Position numbers and translations under genes: made by a program. Source: Bacteroidia bacterium (GTDB taxonomy: Bacteria > Bacteroidota > Bacteroidia > UKL13-3). From it: a stretch of DNA of 64,000 bases. The notes beneath the pieces are model-generated. The model saw only the letters and a list, made by a program, of their open reading frames with translations. It made no database searches and was not told where the DNA came from. Positions 30,643 to 40,363 of the stretch are shown here, piece after piece. The first letter of the stretch is position 1, and every line of letters starts with the position of its first letter. The DNA lies in the NCBI GenBank assembly GCA_023151275.1, contig JAKLJI010000016.1, positions 23,596-87,595 of the forward strand. The letters run 5' to 3'.

Positions 30643-31365
30643 TTAGTGACCTGCTAGGTAACCTACTCCAATTGCCAGAAGAATTCCAACTACCACCGCA
30701 ACAAGTTTTCCGGTTGGAAACCCATGATGCTCGCTGCTTTCAAAAAGTATGGTTGTTGAAATATGCAGGAAAGTTCCGATGATAAAGGCCATTAGATAAT
30801 CAAACAAAACCTCCGGGATATGATTTCCAATAAATTGGCTTGAGATTACCCCTGCGGGAGCCATAAATGCATAAATAACCAATAGCGTAATTAGCGTTTT
30901 TGATGGCAAATTCAATCCTTTGAAAATGGTCATCATGGTAAAGCTGGCCGGAATCTCGTGAAGGAAAATACCTACAATAAGCGCAAAAGCACTTTCTTCT
31001 GATGAAAGTAAGGCTCCAATTGGAATGCCTTCGGTAAACGAATGGAAAGAAAGACTAACAAAGATTCCCAAAGGAATAACTTTCTTTTTCAAATGGTGAT
31101 GAATATGCATGTGGCCATGCTCAATCCCTTCTGAATAGCGTTCAAGAAAAACCTGAAACAAGAATCCACTCAAAACAAAAAGCCCTTTGTAAGCATTGAA
31201 TTCCTGGAATACTTCCGGAATAAGTTGAGTAAGTGTAACCGATAATAAATAGGCTCCTGCAAAAGATAAAAAGAGCTTTAATTGGCGTTCATAGATTTTT
31301 GAACTGAAAAAAGCCAGCAATCCGCCAATTAGCGGCCCCATAATCAATAGAAGTGCACTACTCAT
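30643..31365 (-). CDS. ZIP family metal transporter
   Basis: His-rich 'GIEHGHMHIHHHLKKK', 'SFHSFTEGIPIGALLSS', 'FLHEIPASF'. Confidence 0.9.
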   Translation of the reverse strand: MSSALLLIMGPLIGGLLAFFSSKIYERQLKLFLSFAGAYLLSVTLTQLIPEVFQEFNAYKGLFVLSGFLFQVFLERYSEGIEHGHMHIHHHLKKKVIPLGIFVSLSFHSFTEGIPIGALLSSEESAFALIVGIFLHEIPASFTMMTIFKGLNLPSKTLITLLVIYAFMAPAGVISSQFIGNHIPEVLFDYLMAFIIGTFLHISTTILFESSEHHGFPTGKLVAVVVGILLAIGVGYLAGH

Positions 31366-31939
31366 GATTTGTGCTTACAAACTTACGGGTATACCTACCA
31401 AAAGCCAGTCCAAATAAACTTCCAACCCAGGCTCCAACAATTACATCCATGGGGTAATGAACGCCAACATAAACTTGCGAAAAGGCGATTGAAGATGCCC
31501 AGAAAATCAAAACTGGCCAACGCCAAAACCATTTTTCGGGAAGTAGTAAGCTAAAAAAAATGGCTAAAGCAAAATGGTTAGTCGCATGAGCGGATATAAA
31601 GCTGTAGCCATTGCAGGATGAAATCAGGTGGCGAACCATCCCTTCCAATAAGGGTTCATTGCATGGCCGTATGCGTTGAAATGTATTTTTTACCAGATTG
31701 GCGCTGAATTGGTCGGAAAGGGCAATGAGCAAAGCTGCGCCTACAACTGGAATCCATGCTTTTTTGCCATATTGTTTAATCCAAAAACCAATTACAAGCA
31801 GGTATTGCAAATACCAAGTGGATTGCTCCCGTAAAATAGGGGCAAGCCAATCAAGGAAAGGATTGGCCAAATCGCGGTTCAGGATTAGGAAAAAATCCCT
31901 GTCGAGTTGTAAGAGGGTTTCAAGCATTTCGTTCTGCAA
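31358..31939 (-). CDS. PAP2-family phosphatase
   Basis: 'KNTFQRIRPC', 'YSFISAHATNHFA', 'SQVYVGVHYPMDVIVGAWVG' motifs. Confidence 0.92.
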   Translation of the reverse strand: MQNEMLETLLQLDRDFFLILNRDLANPFLDWLAPILREQSTWYLQYLLVIGFWIKQYGKKAWIPVVGAALLIALSDQFSANLVKNTFQRIRPCNEPLLEGMVRHLISSCNGYSFISAHATNHFALAIFFSLLLPEKWFWRWPVLIFWASSIAFSQVYVGVHYPMDVIVGAWVGSLFGLAFGRYTRKFVSTNHE

Positions 31940-32669
31940 GTAAAATATAACGCTCCGATTTTTCCGGATTAAATGCTCCCAATTGGTAATCGCCCCACTC
32001 GTTCAAGAGTTTAAATCCTGCGGCACTTAGCAATTCGTGGAAATCTGTTTGGCTGAGCAATTGAACTTTTTCCTGAAAATGAAATTCCCCTTTGTCGGTT
32101 TCAAACTCAATGTCTTTTACCACTTTTCCATCGCAAATGCTTTTGCTTATCCTAAAAACTATCCCCGATTCCGTTTTTTCATGGTAAGGGACAAGAACTT
32201 GCTTAACCCATTCTGCATTCAGAAAGTCAATCAACAATCTGCCACCCGGCTTTAAACAAGTTTTGATAGATTGCAAGCATTGCAAGTTCACATCCATTGA
32301 ATCAAAATACCCAAAACTGGTAAATAGGTTCAGCGCCAAATCAAAGCGGGAGGGGAAATTTAATCCACGTAAATCCCCAACAAAGAATTGCAGGCGTTCA
32401 TTTTCGAACTTGCTGGCATGAGCAATGCTCTCCGGAGATAGATCAATTCCGGTTAATTTATGTCCAAGGCTGTTTAAATAAATGGAATGCCTTCCTTTAC
32501 CGCAGGCTAAATCTGCAATTTCATCTTCAAGTCCGGGCTTAAGGGTTGCTACAAGATTGTCTAAAAATGCAGCAGCTTCTGAATAATCCCTGTTTTTATA
32601 AAGAATATGGTAGTATTCAGAATTGAACCAATCTGCAAACCACTCTTTTTTCTGATTTTCCACGTTCAT
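31920..32669 (-). CDS. Class I SAM-dependent methyltransferase
   Basis: 'IADLACGKGRHSIYLNSLGHKLTGIDLSPESI'. Confidence 0.92.
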   Translation of the reverse strand: MNVENQKKEWFADWFNSEYYHILYKNRDYSEAAAFLDNLVATLKPGLEDEIADLACGKGRHSIYLNSLGHKLTGIDLSPESIAHASKFENERLQFFVGDLRGLNFPSRFDLALNLFTSFGYFDSMDVNLQCLQSIKTCLKPGGRLLIDFLNAEWVKQVLVPYHEKTESGIVFRISKSICDGKVVKDIEFETDKGEFHFQEKVQLLSQTDFHELLSAAGFKLLNEWGDYQLGAFNPEKSERYILLAERNA

Positions 32670-32685
32670 TTTCCCTTCTAAAAAT

Positions 32686-32720
32686 AGGAAAGGCCGTTTA
32701 CTCGGTAAACGGCCTTTCCT
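32686..32720. terminator. Terminator-like hairpin
   Basis: aggaaaggccgttta-ctcgg-taaacggcctttcct. Confidence 0.75.
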
Positions 32721-32743
32721 AAATCAAATGTATTAACCCTTAT

Positions 32744-35254
32744 TTAGTGGTGCTTTGCACAAGCATCGCCACAGTTTTTCTCACAGGTTTCTTTGCTATC
32801 GCATTTTTTATCACAACCTTCCATGCAGCCGGATTTTTCTTGCTTATCGTCGCATGATTTTTCACAGCCGGCATGTGCATCTTTTAGCTTTGCCATGCAA
32901 GCTTCTTTCTGCTCTGGAGTGCATTTCATGCTATCGCAATAAGCAGCACATTCTTCTTGAGTCATGTTCATGCATTTTTCCATGTCACATGCACCCATAT
33001 CCATTTTTCCACCTTCGCAGCATTCCATTTTTTCTTTAGGCGCACCAGCAACATTGGCGTGTCCATTTGCATTTTGGTGTCCCAACATTGGAGCCAGGGT
33101 TAAACCTACCAAACAAGAAAGCTTAATCAGGATATTCATAGATGGACCAGATGTATCCTTGAATGGATCACCAACAGTATCACCTACAACCGCAGCTTTG
33201 TGTGGTTCAGATTTTTTGTAGAAGATTTCTTTCTTACCGTTTACTTCAATTTCAACACCTTTTTCAAATGATTTCTTGGCGTTATCCCAAGCACCACCGG
33301 CATTGTTTTGGAAAATAGCCCAAAGTACACCACTTACAGTTACACCAGCCATATAAGCACCAAGCGCTTCAGCACCCATAACCAAACCAACAATAATTGG
33401 AGTAACAATGGTGATGATACCAGGAGCCATCATTTCACGCAAAGCTGCTGAAGTAGAAATTTCAACGCATTTGCCGTATTCAGGTTTTCCGGTTCCTTCC
33501 ATAATTCCAGGAATCTCACGGAACTGACGACGTACTTCATTTACCATATCCATTGCAGCTTTACCTACAGAGTTCATGGCCAATGCCGAGAATACTACAG
33601 GAATCATACCGCCAATAAACAAAGCAGCAAGTACTTTCGCATCAAAAATGTTAATTCCTTTGATACCAGTGAAGGTTACATAGGCTGCAAACAATGCCAA
33701 TGCTGTCAATGCAGCAGAAGCAATTGCAAATCCTTTACCAATTGCAGCAGTTGTATTTCCTACAGAGTCAAGAATATCAGTTTTTTCACGAACATCAGCT
33801 GGTAGTTCGCTCATTTCAGCAACACCACCTGCGTTATCCGCAATTGGACCAAAGGCATCAATTGCAAGTTGCATCGCTGTATTGGCCATCATAGCTGAAG
33901 CTGCAATACCTACACCGTAGAAACCAGCAAGTGCATAAGCACCCCAGATTGCTCCGGCAAACAAAATCACAGGAAGTGCAGTAGAAAGCATACCTGTGCC
34001 TAAGCCGGCAATAATATTGGTTGCAGCACCGGTTGCAGATTTTTGTACAATACCCAAAACCGGTTTTTTACCAAGTCCGGTGTAGAATTCAGTAATATAA
34101 GAAATAGCACCACCTACAAACATACCAATGATTACGGCATAGAATACATTCATAGAAGTTGTAGTAGCCATTGAAAACTCACCAGCATTAAATACGCTCA
34201 TGGTGATTGTTTCTGGCAACATCATTTTAATTAAGAAGAAGGATGCAATCAATGAAAGGATGATTGATGCCCAGTTACCGCGGTTCAAAGCAGATTGAAC
34301 GGTGTTTGTATCTGCTTTTGCATTATCACTAACATTTACAAAATAGCTTGAAACGATAGAGGCTAATAGTCCAAAACCGGCAATGCTCAATGGCAACAAA
34401 ATCGGACCAAGACCATTGTAAGGAATACCTTCAAAGCTTCCGTTTGCTCCTACATAATCACGAATCAGGTAATTACCCAATACCATAGAAGCAAGCACTG
34501 TCGCAACATACGAACCGAACAAGTCGGCACCCATACCTGCAACGTCACCTACGTTATCACCTACGTTGTCGGCAATAGTTGCTGGGTTACGTGGATCATC
34601 TTCAGGGATCCCTGCTTCTACTTTTCCTACCAAGTCAGCTCCTACGTCGGCAGCTTTGGTATAAATACCTCCACCAACACGGGCAAACAAAGCAATACTT
34701 TCAGCACCAACCGAGAAACCGGCCAATACTTCAAGTACGCGGGTCATTGTTTCGTAACCGCCATTTTCCAAGGTTCCATTCATGAAGAATTGGAAGAAAA
34801 GGATAAACAGCATGCTCAATCCAAGAATTGCTAAGCTGGCAACACCTAAGCCCATTACTGTACCACCAGTAAAAGAAACCTTAAGGGCTTTGCTCAAGGA
34901 AGTACGAGCAGCTTGTGTGGTACGAACGTTTGCTTTGGTAGCGATACGCATTCCGAAGAATCCGGCAAGAGCACTAAAAACAGCACCAATAACAAAGGCT
35001 GCTACAATTAAAATATGTGAGGTCTCTACAACCTGACTTAACCAACCCAAAGCTGCACCGGCTATGACAACATAAATAGCCAGAATTTTGTATTCTGCTT
35101 TCAAAAATGCCATCGCGCCTTCGGCAACGTAACCCGCGATTTCTTTCATCCGGTCGTTACCGGCATCTTGCTTGCTAACCCAGGCGCTCTTTACGGCCAT
35201 TACCACCAAGCCTAAAACGGCCAGCAGGGGGATCAGGTAAATAAAACTAGTCAT
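32744..35254 (-). CDS. hppA: Membrane-bound ion-translocating pyrophosphatase with Cys-rich C-terminal extension
   Basis: '[47 protein letters not shown]', '[13 protein letters not shown]', '[23 protein letters not shown]'. Confidence 0.97.
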   Translation of the reverse strand: MTSFIYLIPLLAVLGLVVMAVKSAWVSKQDAGNDRMKEIAGYVAEGAMAFLKAEYKILAIYVVIAGAALGWLSQVVETSHILIVAAFVIGAVFSALAGFFGMRIATKANVRTTQAARTSLSKALKVSFTGGTVMGLGVASLAILGLSMLFILFFQFFMNGTLENGGYETMTRVLEVLAGFSVGAESIALFARVGGGIYTKAADVGADLVGKVEAGIPEDDPRNPATIADNVGDNVGDVAGMGADLFGSYVATVLASMVLGNYLIRDYVGANGSFEGIPYNGLGPILLPLSIAGFGLLASIVSSYFVNVSDNAKADTNTVQSALNRGNWASIILSLIASFFLIKMMLPETITMSVFNAGEFSMATTTSMNVFYAVIIGMFVGGAISYITEFYTGLGKKPVLGIVQKSATGAATNIIAGLGTGMLSTALPVILFAGAIWGAYALAGFYGVGIAASAMMANTAMQLAIDAFGPIADNAGGVAEMSELPADVREKTDILDSVGNTTAAIGKGFAIASAALTALALFAAYVTFTGIKGINIFDAKVLAALFIGGMIPVVFSALAMNSVGKAAMDMVNEVRRQFREIPGIMEGTGKPEYGKCVEISTSAALREMMAPGIITIVTPIIVGLVMGAEALGAYMAGVTVSGVLWAIFQNNAGGAWDNAKKSFEKGVEIEVNGKKEIFYKKSEPHKAAVVGDTVGDPFKDTSGPSMNILIKLSCLVGLTLAPMLGHQNANGHANVAGAPKEKMECCEGGKMDMGACDMEKCMNMTQEECAAYCDSMKCTPEQKEACMAKLKDAHAGCEKSCDDKQEKSGCMEGCDKKCDSKETCEKNCGDACAKHH

Positions 35255-35421
35255 ATGTTTTTCTTGTGTGTGTTCTTTTTACAGGTTTTTCAAAGACTGC
35301 AAAAATAAGGGCAATAACCGAACTTTTGTATTACTAAATATTTGCTTTTTTAAGTGCCTGATAATCAAATCGGGATACTTGCTAAAATGATATGCTTGCA
35401 CTTGAATACTAGCTTGTTAGT

Positions 35422-36216
35422 ATGAAACACCTACTTTTTACCCTGTTTGTCCTATCCTTTTTCGGGGCAAATGCTCAGGTTTTTTCGGCTTTTCAAGCTC
35501 CTTTAAATCCGTTTTTTCCCTTTGCTCCTCCCAATTTTAATTCCTTGGAAGATGGAATTCACCCCTCCAATTTTGAAAGACCTTCTTTAATGCTAAGTTC
35601 CGGTTTGGGTTTGCAAAGTCCGAACCTGCCGTATCAAGCAGCCGACCTGCGTTTCCGGCTTAGTAAGGCCCCATTTCGTCTTGGCGTTTTTCGGGAGGGA
35701 ATACCTCAGTTTCGTTCTATTGGCGGCATAATTGGTACCGGCTTTTCAGGTGGACCTGAATTTTTTGGGGCAATCGACTACAGCTACCGAAATTTAGGTA
35801 TTCCTGAATACGAACTTGCCCATTTTCATTTGATTCGACTTAGTTGGATTTGGAAACCCAAAATTCCTTTTTCTTTCCGTTGCCAAACAGCCCTCGAAGC
35901 TGCCCCAAATGCCAAACGGAACTTCCTGGTTCAAGCTGCCCTAAATTATGCCATCTCGCCAAATCATTCGCTGGGTTTTGGCTTTCGTAATTATTCTGCC
36001 GACCTCTCGCCTCAAACTTCTTTGCAGTTTTCCGGTATGAGTAGCCAACAGCTTCAATATGTGTTTTCTGTGCCGCTCCATCAAACTGGAATTTCTGCTG
36101 GATTTGCTTTGCCTTTGAAGGAAATGAAATTGGGTTTTTCTGCCGAATGGACTTCCTGGCGTGGTTCGTATCTGCATGTTCAACTGCTGCTTCCCTTGAA
36201 AGGATTGGATTCATGA
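35422..36216 (+). CDS. Hypothetical secreted protein, probable beta-barrel
   Basis: Signal peptide 'MKHLLFTLFVLSFFGANAQ'; alternating hydrophobic/Gly pattern; ATGA overlap with next gene. Confidence 0.7.
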   Translation: MKHLLFTLFVLSFFGANAQVFSAFQAPLNPFFPFAPPNFNSLEDGIHPSNFERPSLMLSSGLGLQSPNLPYQAADLRFRLSKAPFRLGVFREGIPQFRSIGGIIGTGFSGGPEFFGAIDYSYRNLGIPEYELAHFHLIRLSWIWKPKIPFSFRCQTALEAAPNAKRNFLVQAALNYAISPNHSLGFGFRNYSADLSPQTSLQFSGMSSQQLQYVFSVPLHQTGISAGFALPLKEMKLGFSAEWTSWRGSYLHVQLLLPLKGLDS

Positions 36217-38147
36217 GCCCGCGAGTTTTGTGCTGCTTGTTGCTTTGCTTGCCGAGTATGCTTTTGGCCCAACGCATCCAATCGCAAGAAGATTTGCTTG
36301 CATTTATCCAAACTTTGGAGCCCACGGATGAAGACGAAGGAATTAGGCAGGAGCTCTTCCTAAAATTGGATTTTCTAATCAATAATCCCCTTTCACTCAA
36401 TTACGCATCCGAAACGCAATTGGCCCAAATTCCCGGAATCCGACCCTCAGAAATTCAAGCTATTCTTGCACATCGCCAAAAGTATGGCTCCTTTCTGCAT
36501 CTAGCTGAACTGGCTTCAGTTCAGGGCTTAGCTCGCCCACGTGCAGCTTTGCTTTCTTCTTTTTTTGAAGCCAATATTCAGAAAAATTCTTTTATCCAAT
36601 TTCAGCCAGTCCCCAAACAAAGCCTGAAAATTCGCTTTCAATCAAAAACCAGTTCTTCTTACCAAAACGATTCACGACGCATTCAGCCCTGGCTGCAAGC
36701 CCTTCGGCTGGAGTGGAAACCTGCTCCAAATTGGAACGCGATTATTCAAGCCGAGCAAGATCCCGGAGAGTCTTGGCAAGGCAAGCCCAATTTCAGTTCA
36801 GGCTCCTTATCCAGAACCGGAAAAGGGATTTGTAAAACCGCTATTATCGGAGATTTTCAGTCCAGTTTTTCACAAGGACTCTGGCTGGGGCCAGGTTTTC
36901 AAAATCAAGCGGGCATTTCCTTGTTGCAGCAAATGCGCTTTTCTGATGGTTTTAAGCCCTACAAAAGTCGCGATGAAAATCGATACTTAAGAGGGATAGC
37001 CCTGGATTTTGGATGGAGAAACTGGAACCTACAAACCTTGGCTTCGTTTAAAACAAAAAATCAATTAGGCGCTTCTTTCGATTCACTGAATGGATTCTTT
37101 TCCGAAAATCAATTTCAATCGGATTTCAACACAAACAGCGTAAACCAGGTTCAGAATGAACGATTGTTTGGAATACGTTTAAACCGAAAAATTTCCGGCT
37201 GGAACTTGGCTCTTGCTTCATCCTGGATAAAGTATTCTCCACCCATACTCACACGTGAAAGGTATCCTTATCAATGGGGTAGCCGTAGCCTCGAAAACTA
37301 CAAAACGCTTAGTTTTCAATTTCGCAAGACGCTTCAAAATGGATTGGTTTCAGGAGAAGCCCTAATCGACAATTTTGGCGATTTGCCCATCAGCTTGCAA
37401 TGGATGCAAAGTTTATCGGCAAACCTGGATGCCATGCTTGCTTTCCGGTATTTTCCCATACGCTATTCAAATCCGTACAGTAGGGCTTTTTCACGCTGGA
37501 ATCAACAAGATGAAAACGGACTATTTGCCAACTTAATTTGGCAAGTTTCAAGAAACCAACAACTGCGAACATATCTCGATGTATTTGATAGCGATTGGAT
37601 TCGTTACCGAAAACCATTTCCAGTTTCAGGCTCTGAACAGGCTCTTGAATGGCGATACCAAACGCGATCAGGTGAATTGCTTGCATGCAAACTACAAAAT
37701 AAAGTAGAGGCCAATCAGGTAAACGAACAACGCATTACCCAACGCCAAAATCAACTCATTCTGGTATTGACCATGCCGGTTGGCGATTCCATCAAGCTGC
37801 AATCCCGCTACCAGCAGGCCTTTTTAAACGCAAATGAGCAAGGTCAAAGCTATTTACTTTGGTCTCAAATGACCTGTAAAGTCAAACCATTTCAATTCAG
37901 TTTTCGTTTTAGTATTTGGAATTGCTACTCTTCTCAATTGCCACTTTTTAGCAGCGATTTAAACTTACCAGGTATGTTTTCAATGGCCGCTTTTTATGGT
38001 AAGGGTCATGAATTTACAACACGTTTCGACTGGAAAAAGAAAGCCCTAAAAACAGGTGTGCGATTGGCTTGGCGTCCCCAAAGCTTGAACCAAGTTGAGA
38101 CTTGGAGCCTTTCTTTTCAGCTCAATTTGGAGTTGAATGGAAGTTGA
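36213..38147 (+). CDS. Helix-hairpin-helix (ComEA-like) domain protein with large C-terminal barrel-like region
   Basis: 'NPLSLNYASETQLAQIPGIRPSEIQAILAHRQKYGSFLHLAELASVQGL' followed by ~550 aa beta-rich region. Confidence 0.75.
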   Translation: MSPRVLCCLLLCLPSMLLAQRIQSQEDLLAFIQTLEPTDEDEGIRQELFLKLDFLINNPLSLNYASETQLAQIPGIRPSEIQAILAHRQKYGSFLHLAELASVQGLARPRAALLSSFFEANIQKNSFIQFQPVPKQSLKIRFQSKTSSSYQNDSRRIQPWLQALRLEWKPAPNWNAIIQAEQDPGESWQGKPNFSSGSLSRTGKGICKTAIIGDFQSSFSQGLWLGPGFQNQAGISLLQQMRFSDGFKPYKSRDENRYLRGIALDFGWRNWNLQTLASFKTKNQLGASFDSLNGFFSENQFQSDFNTNSVNQVQNERLFGIRLNRKISGWNLALASSWIKYSPPILTRERYPYQWGSRSLENYKTLSFQFRKTLQNGLVSGEALIDNFGDLPISLQWMQSLSANLDAMLAFRYFPIRYSNPYSRAFSRWNQQDENGLFANLIWQVSRNQQLRTYLDVFDSDWIRYRKPFPVSGSEQALEWRYQTRSGELLACKLQNKVEANQVNEQRITQRQNQLILVLTMPVGDSIKLQSRYQQAFLNANEQGQSYLLWSQMTCKVKPFQFSFRFSIWNCYSSQLPLFSSDLNLPGMFSMAAFYGKGHEFTTRFDWKKKALKTGVRLAWRPQSLNQVETWSLSFQLNLELNGS

Positions 38148-38266
38148 TATAGTTTAAAGCTTTGTTTATCAGCCTGTTGTTATTTTGTTGAGTCCGAATT
38201 AAAACTCCTAACTGCCTTTAGGGATTACCAATTCATAAAGTTATTTTCGCGCCATATATTTTTACT

Positions 38267-39523
38267 ATGGATTTGTTCGATAAGTTGCAGAAAAAAGCCG
38301 GCCCTCTGGGACAGTATGCCGACGATGCCTATGGTTATTACATGTTTCCTCGCCTTGAAGGTGAAATTGGACCAATGATGAATTTCCGCGGTAAGGAAAT
38401 GCTGAATTGGAGTTTGAACAATTACCTCGGACTTGCCAACCATCCTGAAGTGCGAAAGGCAGATACCGAAGCTACTGAGAAATTTGGTTTGGCTTATCCA
38501 ATGGGTGCTCGCATGATGAGTGGTAATTCGGTTTACCACGAACAACTCGACCGCGAATTGGCTGCCTTCGAAATGAAAGAGGATGCAGTATTGCTAAATT
38601 ACGGTTACCAAGGTATGGTTTCTGCAATTGATGCACTTGTCGACCGCCACGATGTGATTGTGTATGATGCGGAATCGCATGCTTGTATCGTAGATGGCGT
38701 TCGCCTGCACATGGGTAAACGCTTTGTTTACGAACACAACAACATGGAAAGCCTGGAAAAACAATTGCAGCGTGCTCAGAAAATTACCGAAGAAACAGGT
38801 GGCGCCATTCTGGTAATCACCGAAGGTGTATTTGGTATGACAGGTGCTCAAGGACGTTTGGCTGATATCGTTGCTCTGAAATCGAAATACTCGTTCCGCC
38901 TTTTTGTGGATGATGCGCACGGATTCGGTACACTGGGCAAAACTGGTGCCGGTACTGGCGAAGAGCAAAATTGCCAGGATGGAATTGATATTTACTTTGG
39001 AACCTTCGCCAAATCCATGGCGCTAATTGGCGGATTCATTGCTTCGGATAAAAACATTGTAAAATTCCTGCGCTATAACCTGCGTTCCCAAATTTATGCC
39101 AAGTCGGTTCCAATGCCCATTGTTTGGGGCGCTTTAAAACGTCTCGATTTGATTCGCAAACATCCTGAATACAAAGAAAACCTTTGGAAAATTGTAGATG
39201 CACTTCAAAAAGGATTGCGCGATGTTGGCTTTGATTTGGGTAGAACAAATTCATGCGTAACTCCGGTTATGATGCATGGAACAGTAGGGGAGTCTACGGC
39301 GGTAGTGCACGACTTGCGCGAGAACTATGGAATTTTCTGCTCGGTGGTGGTTTATCCGGTAATTCCAAAAGGCATGATTCTTTTGCGTTTAATTCCTACC
39401 GCCGTTCATACCCTCGATCAGGTTGAACGTACCATTAAGGCATTCGTAGAAATTCGCGAAAAATTGGCCAACGGAACCTACAGCGAAGTGGGCCGTATTG
39501 TATCCATGGCCGAAAATGCTTAA
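38267..39523 (+). CDS. Alpha-oxoamine synthase family PLP enzyme (KBL/SPT/AONS-like)
   Basis: 'NWSLNNYLGLANHPEV', 'DAESHACIVDGVRL', 'LFVDDAHGFGTLGKTGAGTGE', 'FGTFAKSMALIGGFIA'. Confidence 0.92.
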   Translation: MDLFDKLQKKAGPLGQYADDAYGYYMFPRLEGEIGPMMNFRGKEMLNWSLNNYLGLANHPEVRKADTEATEKFGLAYPMGARMMSGNSVYHEQLDRELAAFEMKEDAVLLNYGYQGMVSAIDALVDRHDVIVYDAESHACIVDGVRLHMGKRFVYEHNNMESLEKQLQRAQKITEETGGAILVITEGVFGMTGAQGRLADIVALKSKYSFRLFVDDAHGFGTLGKTGAGTGEEQNCQDGIDIYFGTFAKSMALIGGFIASDKNIVKFLRYNLRSQIYAKSVPMPIVWGALKRLDLIRKHPEYKENLWKIVDALQKGLRDVGFDLGRTNSCVTPVMMHGTVGESTAVVHDLRENYGIFCSVVVYPVIPKGMILLRLIPTAVHTLDQVERTIKAFVEIREKLANGTYSEVGRIVSMAENA

Positions 39524-39591
39524 GAAGGATTTTAGAAATTTCAACCCTATACTTGTATAAAGTTGGCATCAACTTTGTTAGTTAATTCCTT

Positions 39592-40050
39592 ATGCAAAAA
39601 ATGAAAGTAATTTTGGTAGCCGTTCTCGCTTTGGTGGCTACATCCATGAAACCATCCGAAGAAATTAAATGGATGGATTTTAATGCCGGTTATAGCTTGG
39701 CCAAGAAAAAAGGCAAAATTATGCTGGTTGATGTGTACACCGAATGGTGTGGCTGGTGCAAACGTATGGACCGCGATGCCTATGCCAAACCTGAAATTGC
39801 AGAAATTGTAGGTAAAGATTTTATCGCCATTAAATTCAATCCCGAAATTGAAGGCGTAACCTACACCTTTGAAGGTAAAAACTATACAGGAGCTCAGTTG
39901 GCAGGTGTAATTTCAAACAATCAACTTAGCGGTTATCCTACAACTATTTTCATCAATCCAAAAGTGAAGAAAACCGAAATTGTAGTAGGCTATAAAAATG
40001 CCGAGCAATTGCGTCCAATCCTTGAAGATTTGAAAGTCAAACTAAAATAA
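39592..40050 (+). CDS. Thioredoxin-fold protein
   Basis: 'KIMLVDVYTEWCGWCKRMDRD'. Confidence 0.92.
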   Translation: MQKMKVILVAVLALVATSMKPSEEIKWMDFNAGYSLAKKKGKIMLVDVYTEWCGWCKRMDRDAYAKPEIAEIVGKDFIAIKFNPEIEGVTYTFEGKNYTGAQLAGVISNNQLSGYPTTIFINPKVKKTEIVVGYKNAEQLRPILEDLKVKLK

Positions 40051-40069
40051 ACCTACGCGGAATGCGTAC

Positions 40070-40098
40070 GAGAACTGTCCTTTCGAGGGCAGTTTTTT
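40070..40098 (+). terminator. Terminator after thioredoxin gene
   Basis: aactgtcc-tttcg-agggcagtttttttt. Confidence 0.7.
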
Positions 40099-40139
40099 TT
40101 TGGCCTTGCCCCAACCTAAATTTCGTTTCGGGAATCCAA

Positions 40140-40363
40140 ATTCGTTTTCAGGGGCCCGGGTCATCCGCCTGTACTCCTCTGGCATAAGCCTCGTGGCTGT
40201 ATTGGCTTTGGCGGGCTTCCTGCGGTCGCCTCCAAACCCAAACATCCACGGTCCTCTGCCTTCCGGGGTACTGTCTCCTGCCCCTAAGGAATCTAAACTC
40301 TCACCCAAACCAAACTTCTTCTCCTTCTCTATCTCTTCCTCTTTCTCTTTCTCTTTCTCCTTC
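40140..40363. repeat. GC-rich noncoding segment plus (TTTCTC)n-like tract; carries third copy of ggggtactgtctcctgcccct
   Basis: 21-bp exact match at 40265..40285 to 3235..3255; low-complexity tract ~40318..40363. Confidence 0.6.

Noticed and set aside
32755-33221. Plus-strand ORFs opposite the Cys-rich tail of hppA
   Set aside because: Antisense reads of a biased Cys/Lys/Glu codon region.
38267-39523. Specific assignment as serine palmitoyltransferase or cysteate synthase (sulfonolipid pathway)
   Set aside because: Family is clear but substrate cannot be decided from sequence reading; kept as alpha-oxoamine synthase.
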